Shown in pieces: positions 5,427-7,310 of a stretch of 7,310 bases of DNA. The notes beneath the pieces are model-generated. The model ran no database searches. It was not told the DNA's origin and saw only the letters and a list, made by a program, of their open reading frames with translations. The translations under genes were made by a program, and so were the position numbers. Where the stretch lies: NCBI GenBank assembly GCA_964539655.1, contig CAZIJH010000012.1, positions 1 through 7,310 of the forward strand, in the 5' to 3' direction. The DNA is from CAZIJH01 sp964539655 (GTDB lineage Archaea; Aenigmatarchaeota; Aenigmatarchaeia; CG10238-14; SCSR01). Numbering within the stretch: position 1 is the first letter of the stretch; each line of letters begins with the position of its first letter.

Positions 5427-5753
5427 TTAGATTTTCTTAACAGTCTCTAGGATAAGGTTGACTTCGTCTTCCGTGAAATTGTTGTAATCTTTCTGCAGGA
5501 CTGCGCGGAGATCGTCCTTGTCTTCCGGCAATAAGTTTGCGATTAGCACTGCGTGTCTGTCTTTGATTTTGCTTATCTTCATCAGCTCGCCGACGAGCGC
5601 CTTTATTTTTTCTGCATTGACCTTGACGAACTTGTTCAAAACTTCCAAAGAATTCTTCTGGTCATACTTAGGCTCGATCAGCTCTTTCGCCCTGTTTTCG
5701 ATTATGTCCAAGGCTTCCCTGTCTGTTACAGGCTGCTCGTTTATTACTTCCAT
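5427..5753 (-). CDS. rpoF: DNA-directed RNA polymerase subunit F (Rpo4, RPB4-like)
   Basis: Forms the stalk of archaeal RNA polymerase with Rpo7 (RpoE), aiding open-complex formation and RNA binding. Seen: the N-terminal section with ITDREA-like VTDREALDIIE at 9-19, a middle helix ALVGELMKISKIKDRHAVLIANL, and the highly characteristic LLPEDKDDLRAVL at 74-86 of the HRDC-like C-terminal domain, followed by FTEDEVNLILETV at 93-105. The 108 residues equal the family's normal size. The ATG at 5753 has a ribosome site AGAGGG six bases upstream and its own TATA box, which suits a gene that no longer reads through from L21e. DUF655 follows in the same transcript. Confidence 0.95.
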   Translation of the reverse strand: MEVINEQPVTDREALDIIENRAKELIEPKYDQKNSLEVLNKFVKVNAEKIKALVGELMKISKIKDRHAVLIANLLPEDKDDLRAVLQKDYNNFTEDEVNLILETVKKI

Positions 5754-5759
5754 GTTAAA

Positions 5760-5765
5760 CCCTCT
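5760..5765 (-). promoter_or_regulatory. Shine-Dalgarno site of rpoF
   Basis: The minus strand reads AGAGGG followed by six bases and the rpoF ATG. Spacing is normal and supports this start. Confidence 0.65.
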
Positions 5766-5787
5766 TTACTTAATACTTCTTGCGCGA

Positions 5788-5796
5788 CTATTTAAG
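5788..5796 (-). promoter_or_regulatory. TATA box of the rpoF-DUF655 operon
   Basis: The minus strand reads CTTAAATAG, close to the archaeal TATA consensus. Initiation about 27 bases downstream would fall near 5765, leaving a leader of about 11 bases that just contains the Shine-Dalgarno site. It lies in the 122-base divergent spacer between rpoF and the secreted-protein gene. Confidence 0.5.
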
Positions 5797-5843
5797 TGTT
5801 AGGAAATTATGGTCGGTCTTTCGTGACAGATGCGTGGCAAATG

Positions 5844-5852
5844 CTTATTATG
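5844..5852 (+). promoter_or_regulatory. Putative TATA box of the secreted-protein gene, flanked by a short direct repeat
   Basis: CTTATTATG is centred about 28 bases before the ATG at 5876, which would give a leaderless message. A 7-base direct repeat ggcaaat stands on both sides (5836-5842 and 5862-5868), 26 bases apart. This could be an operator bracketing the TATA box or chance; a single short repeat in an AT-rich spacer is weak evidence. Confidence 0.3.
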
Positions 5853-5875
5853 CCGATAAAAGGCAAATTCATGTT

Positions 5876-7069
5876 ATGAAATCGAATTATCTTCTGCTCG
5901 GGATGGTTGTAATTTTTGTCCTTGTCGTCATTGGCGTGTATCTGCTAACTCCGATCTTAATGTCCGGAAAAAATGATTTCAAATTCGGAAACCAGACTCA
6001 GGACCGGTTTCAAGGAAATCAGGGAATTTCCGGAGAGCAATGCGAAGGGACCAAGGTAAAATTCGATTACTCGCCTGTCAATTTGGAGAAAACAAAAATT
6101 ATGCTGCCCCGCGGCCTGATGACAGGAGGACATGTCACGCCCGTCAATCATCATTATTTCCAAAATTGGGGCAACACGAAATATGATGTTGAAATTTATT
6201 CCCCGGGGAAAGGGCGCATAACGAGCATTTCGCGCATGCCCGGCGCAGAAGAGGGGAAAGATTACTACATGATTATAGAATTTAGCTGTACGGTCAGCAG
6301 CTACTGGATTTACGTAAGCGACCCTCCTGAAAAAATCTATAGTTACATTAGGGGCAAAGAGTATGCCAGTGTGAGAATTCCCGTCGAAGCAGGTGAGCTC
6401 ATAGGATACTACAAAGACAATCTTGATTTTGCCCTGATTGACAAAGAAGTTAATTTGACCGGATTTGTTGCGCCCGATCATTATTCTTTGGAATGGTACA
6501 AGACGCACCTTGTCCCGGACACGTACGCGTACTTTGACGAGCCGGTGAGGAGCCAGTTGATTGCGAAGAATCCGCGCACTGCAGAGCCGATAAGTGGAAA
6601 AATCGACTACGACATCGACGGCAAGTTGGTCGGCAATTGGTTCTTGGAAGGGACTAACGGCTATTCTGGAAATAATCCCGACCCGAGCAAATACTGGACG
6701 GGACATCTGTCGTTTGTTTACGATTACATCGATCCTGAAAGGGTCGTGATTTCCATCGCTGGTTACGGGGGGCAAGATTCGAAACAATTTGGATTAAGAG
6801 GAAATGTCCCCGACCCGGCTGACGTTGATGTCGGAAGCGGTTTGGTCGAATACGAACTTGTCGATTACGAATACGTCACTCCCGACGGCAAAGTTTGGGA
6901 TATGTCATCTGTGGTGAATGGGCTGAAGACCAGAAGTAACGAGATGGTGTCCGGAGTCGTGCTTGTCCAGATGACTGGAAACAGGAAAATAAAGTTCGAG
7001 GCGTTCCCTGGAAAAATTGCATCCGAAGTTGATGGCTTCACAGCGAATGCAAAAATATACGAGAGGTAA
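5876..7069 (+). CDS. Membrane-anchored extracellular protein, degenerate M23/lysostaphin-like
   Basis: A 397-residue protein. Residues 5-28 form one strong hydrophobic segment (LLLGMVVIFVLVVIGVYLL) after a short basic start, so it is a signal anchor or uncleaved signal, with the rest outside the membrane. The linker at 30-55 is polar and Gln/Asn/Gly-rich. Residues 80-190 recall the M23 lysostaphin-like fold: GGHVTPVNHHYF at 84-95, SPGKGRITSI at 109-118, IPVEAGELIGYY at 168-179 and LDFALID at 183-189. The usual metal-site Asp after the first His appears as N91 and the later HxH is LDF, so zinc peptidase activity is doubtful. The C-terminal part (240-397) is beta-rich with many conserved-looking Gly/Trp/Tyr residues (GNWFLEGTNGYSGN, YWTGHLSFVYDYIDP) and has no family name I can give. 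C56 and C138 are the only cysteines and could pair. ATG 5876 is preferred to an upstream TTG at 5780 because it directly precedes the membrane segment. Confidence 0.8.
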   Translation: MKSNYLLLGMVVIFVLVVIGVYLLTPILMSGKNDFKFGNQTQDRFQGNQGISGEQCEGTKVKFDYSPVNLEKTKIMLPRGLMTGGHVTPVNHHYFQNWGNTKYDVEIYSPGKGRITSISRMPGAEEGKDYYMIIEFSCTVSSYWIYVSDPPEKIYSYIRGKEYASVRIPVEAGELIGYYKDNLDFALIDKEVNLTGFVAPDHYSLEWYKTHLVPDTYAYFDEPVRSQLIAKNPRTAEPISGKIDYDIDGKLVGNWFLEGTNGYSGNNPDPSKYWTGHLSFVYDYIDPERVVISIAGYGGQDSKQFGLRGNVPDPADVDVGSGLVEYELVDYEYVTPDGKVWDMSSVVNGLKTRSNEMVSGVVLVQMTGNRKIKFEAFPGKIASEVDGFTANAKIYER

Positions 7070-7080
7070 ACCCAGCTATA

Positions 7081-7310
7081 TTATATTGCCTTGAGATGCT
7101 CGGGCCTCGAGATTATTGTCTTCGCCATGTTCCCGTCCATGATCTTCACGACGTAGCTCCTTCCCCTCTTGCCTATGATCACTCCCGACTTGCCCTTGAA
7201 TCTCGGGTAAGGCATGCCCCTGTGGCTAGCCGGCTCGGGAAAAATAACAACATTCTGGCCTTCCTTGAATTCCTGCAGGTATCTCGTGCTCGGCCTCCCC
7301 CCGTACGGCT
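7081..7310 (-). CDS. rpl21e: 50S ribosomal protein L21e, C-terminal part (cut by window edge)
   Basis: Archaeal/eukaryotic large-subunit ribosomal protein. The last 75 residues are readable on the minus strand, ending in a TAA at 7081-7083; the N-terminal part lies beyond base 7310. Seen: RYLQEFKEGQNVVIFPEP, the motif HRGMPYPRFKGKSGVI, GKRGRSYVVKIMDGN and the terminal RPEHLKAI, all characteristic of L21e with its SH3-like barrel. The stop lies 11 bases from the stop of the secreted-protein gene, so the two converge tail to tail. L21e is commonly the gene just ahead of rpoF in archaea; here it is on the same strand as rpoF but about 1.3 kb away. Confidence 0.95.
   Translation of the reverse strand, partial: PYGGRPSTRYLQEFKEGQNVVIFPEPASHRGMPYPRFKGKSGVIIGKRGRSYVVKIMDGNMAKTIISRPEHLKAI

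Noticed and set aside
4924..5802. Plus-strand open frames across DUF655 and rpoF
   Set aside because: Antisense shadows of two well-recognised genes with Shine-Dalgarno sites on the minus strand.
5780..5875. In-frame TTG extension of the secreted-protein gene by 32 codons
   Set aside because: It would place charged residues ahead of the membrane segment and cover the promoter spacer; the ATG at 5876 gives a normal signal-anchor start.
5957..6787. Open frame of 276 codons on the minus strand
   Set aside because: Antisense shadow of the secreted-protein gene; no recognisable motifs, and the + strand product has a coherent signal anchor and domain structure.
1..7310. Search for CRISPR arrays, insertion sequences, long repeats and toxin-antitoxin pairs
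   Set aside because: Reading both strands showed no regularly spaced repeats, transposase or terminal inverted repeats. The small genes do not form a recognisable toxin-antitoxin pair.

Overview
The window is an archaeal chromosome segment, tightly packed and made largely of information-processing genes. The archaeal assignment rests on several genes at once. These are a class I archaeal-type CCA-adding enzyme, an aEF1-beta next to its usual Cys4x2 zinc-ribbon partner, the RNA polymerase subunit Rpo4/RpoF followed by a DUF655 helix-hairpin-helix protein, and ribosomal protein L21e. It also has a tRNA gene without an encoded CCA and TATA boxes about 26-30 bases ahead of start positions. The lineage cannot be fixed from the sequence. 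The compact layout, very short genes and secreted orphan protein would fit a small-genome (DPANN-like) archaeon, but that is inference.

Layout: (1) 2-2685 carries two tRNA 3'-end maturation enzymes on the + strand, the CCA-adding enzyme and RNase Z, separated by a small AT-rich minus-strand orphan gene. (2) 2672-3396, minus strand, has a divergent isochorismatase-fold-like protein and tRNA-Arg(GCG). (3) 3463-3893, + strand, holds the zinc-ribbon microprotein and aEF1-beta, a translation operon. (4) 3932-4419, + strand, has two small orphan proteins, one with a DxNxDG-type loop and one with two membrane segments. (5) 4416-5753, minus strand, contains a Nudix hydrolase, DUF655 and rpoF. (6) 5876-7069, + strand, is a membrane-anchored or secreted protein with a degenerate M23/lysostaphin-like look. 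(7) 7081-7310, minus strand, is the C-terminal part of L21e, cut by the window edge.

How it works together: the CCA enzyme and RNase Z are consecutive steps on tRNA 3' ends, and the tRNA-Arg in the same window needs both. The L21e-rpoF-DUF655 order is the familiar archaeal transcription/translation cluster, but here an oppositely oriented secreted-protein gene splits L21e from rpoF, and a Nudix gene occupies the place after DUF655 where ksgA is often found. Three minus-strand, visibly AT-richer genes (1424-1726, 2672-3244, 4416-4826) each overlap the 3' end of a convergent + strand gene by 4-14 bases, which gives the region an inserted, mosaic look. No CRISPR array, insertion sequence or rRNA was seen, and no gene-free stretch exceeds 300 bases. 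I did not find a clearly new multi-gene system. The best leads are the split L21e/rpoF cluster with its degenerate peptidase-like protein, the apparently leaderless tRNA-Arg sharing a TATA box with a divergent gene, and the unusual isochorismatase-like protein.
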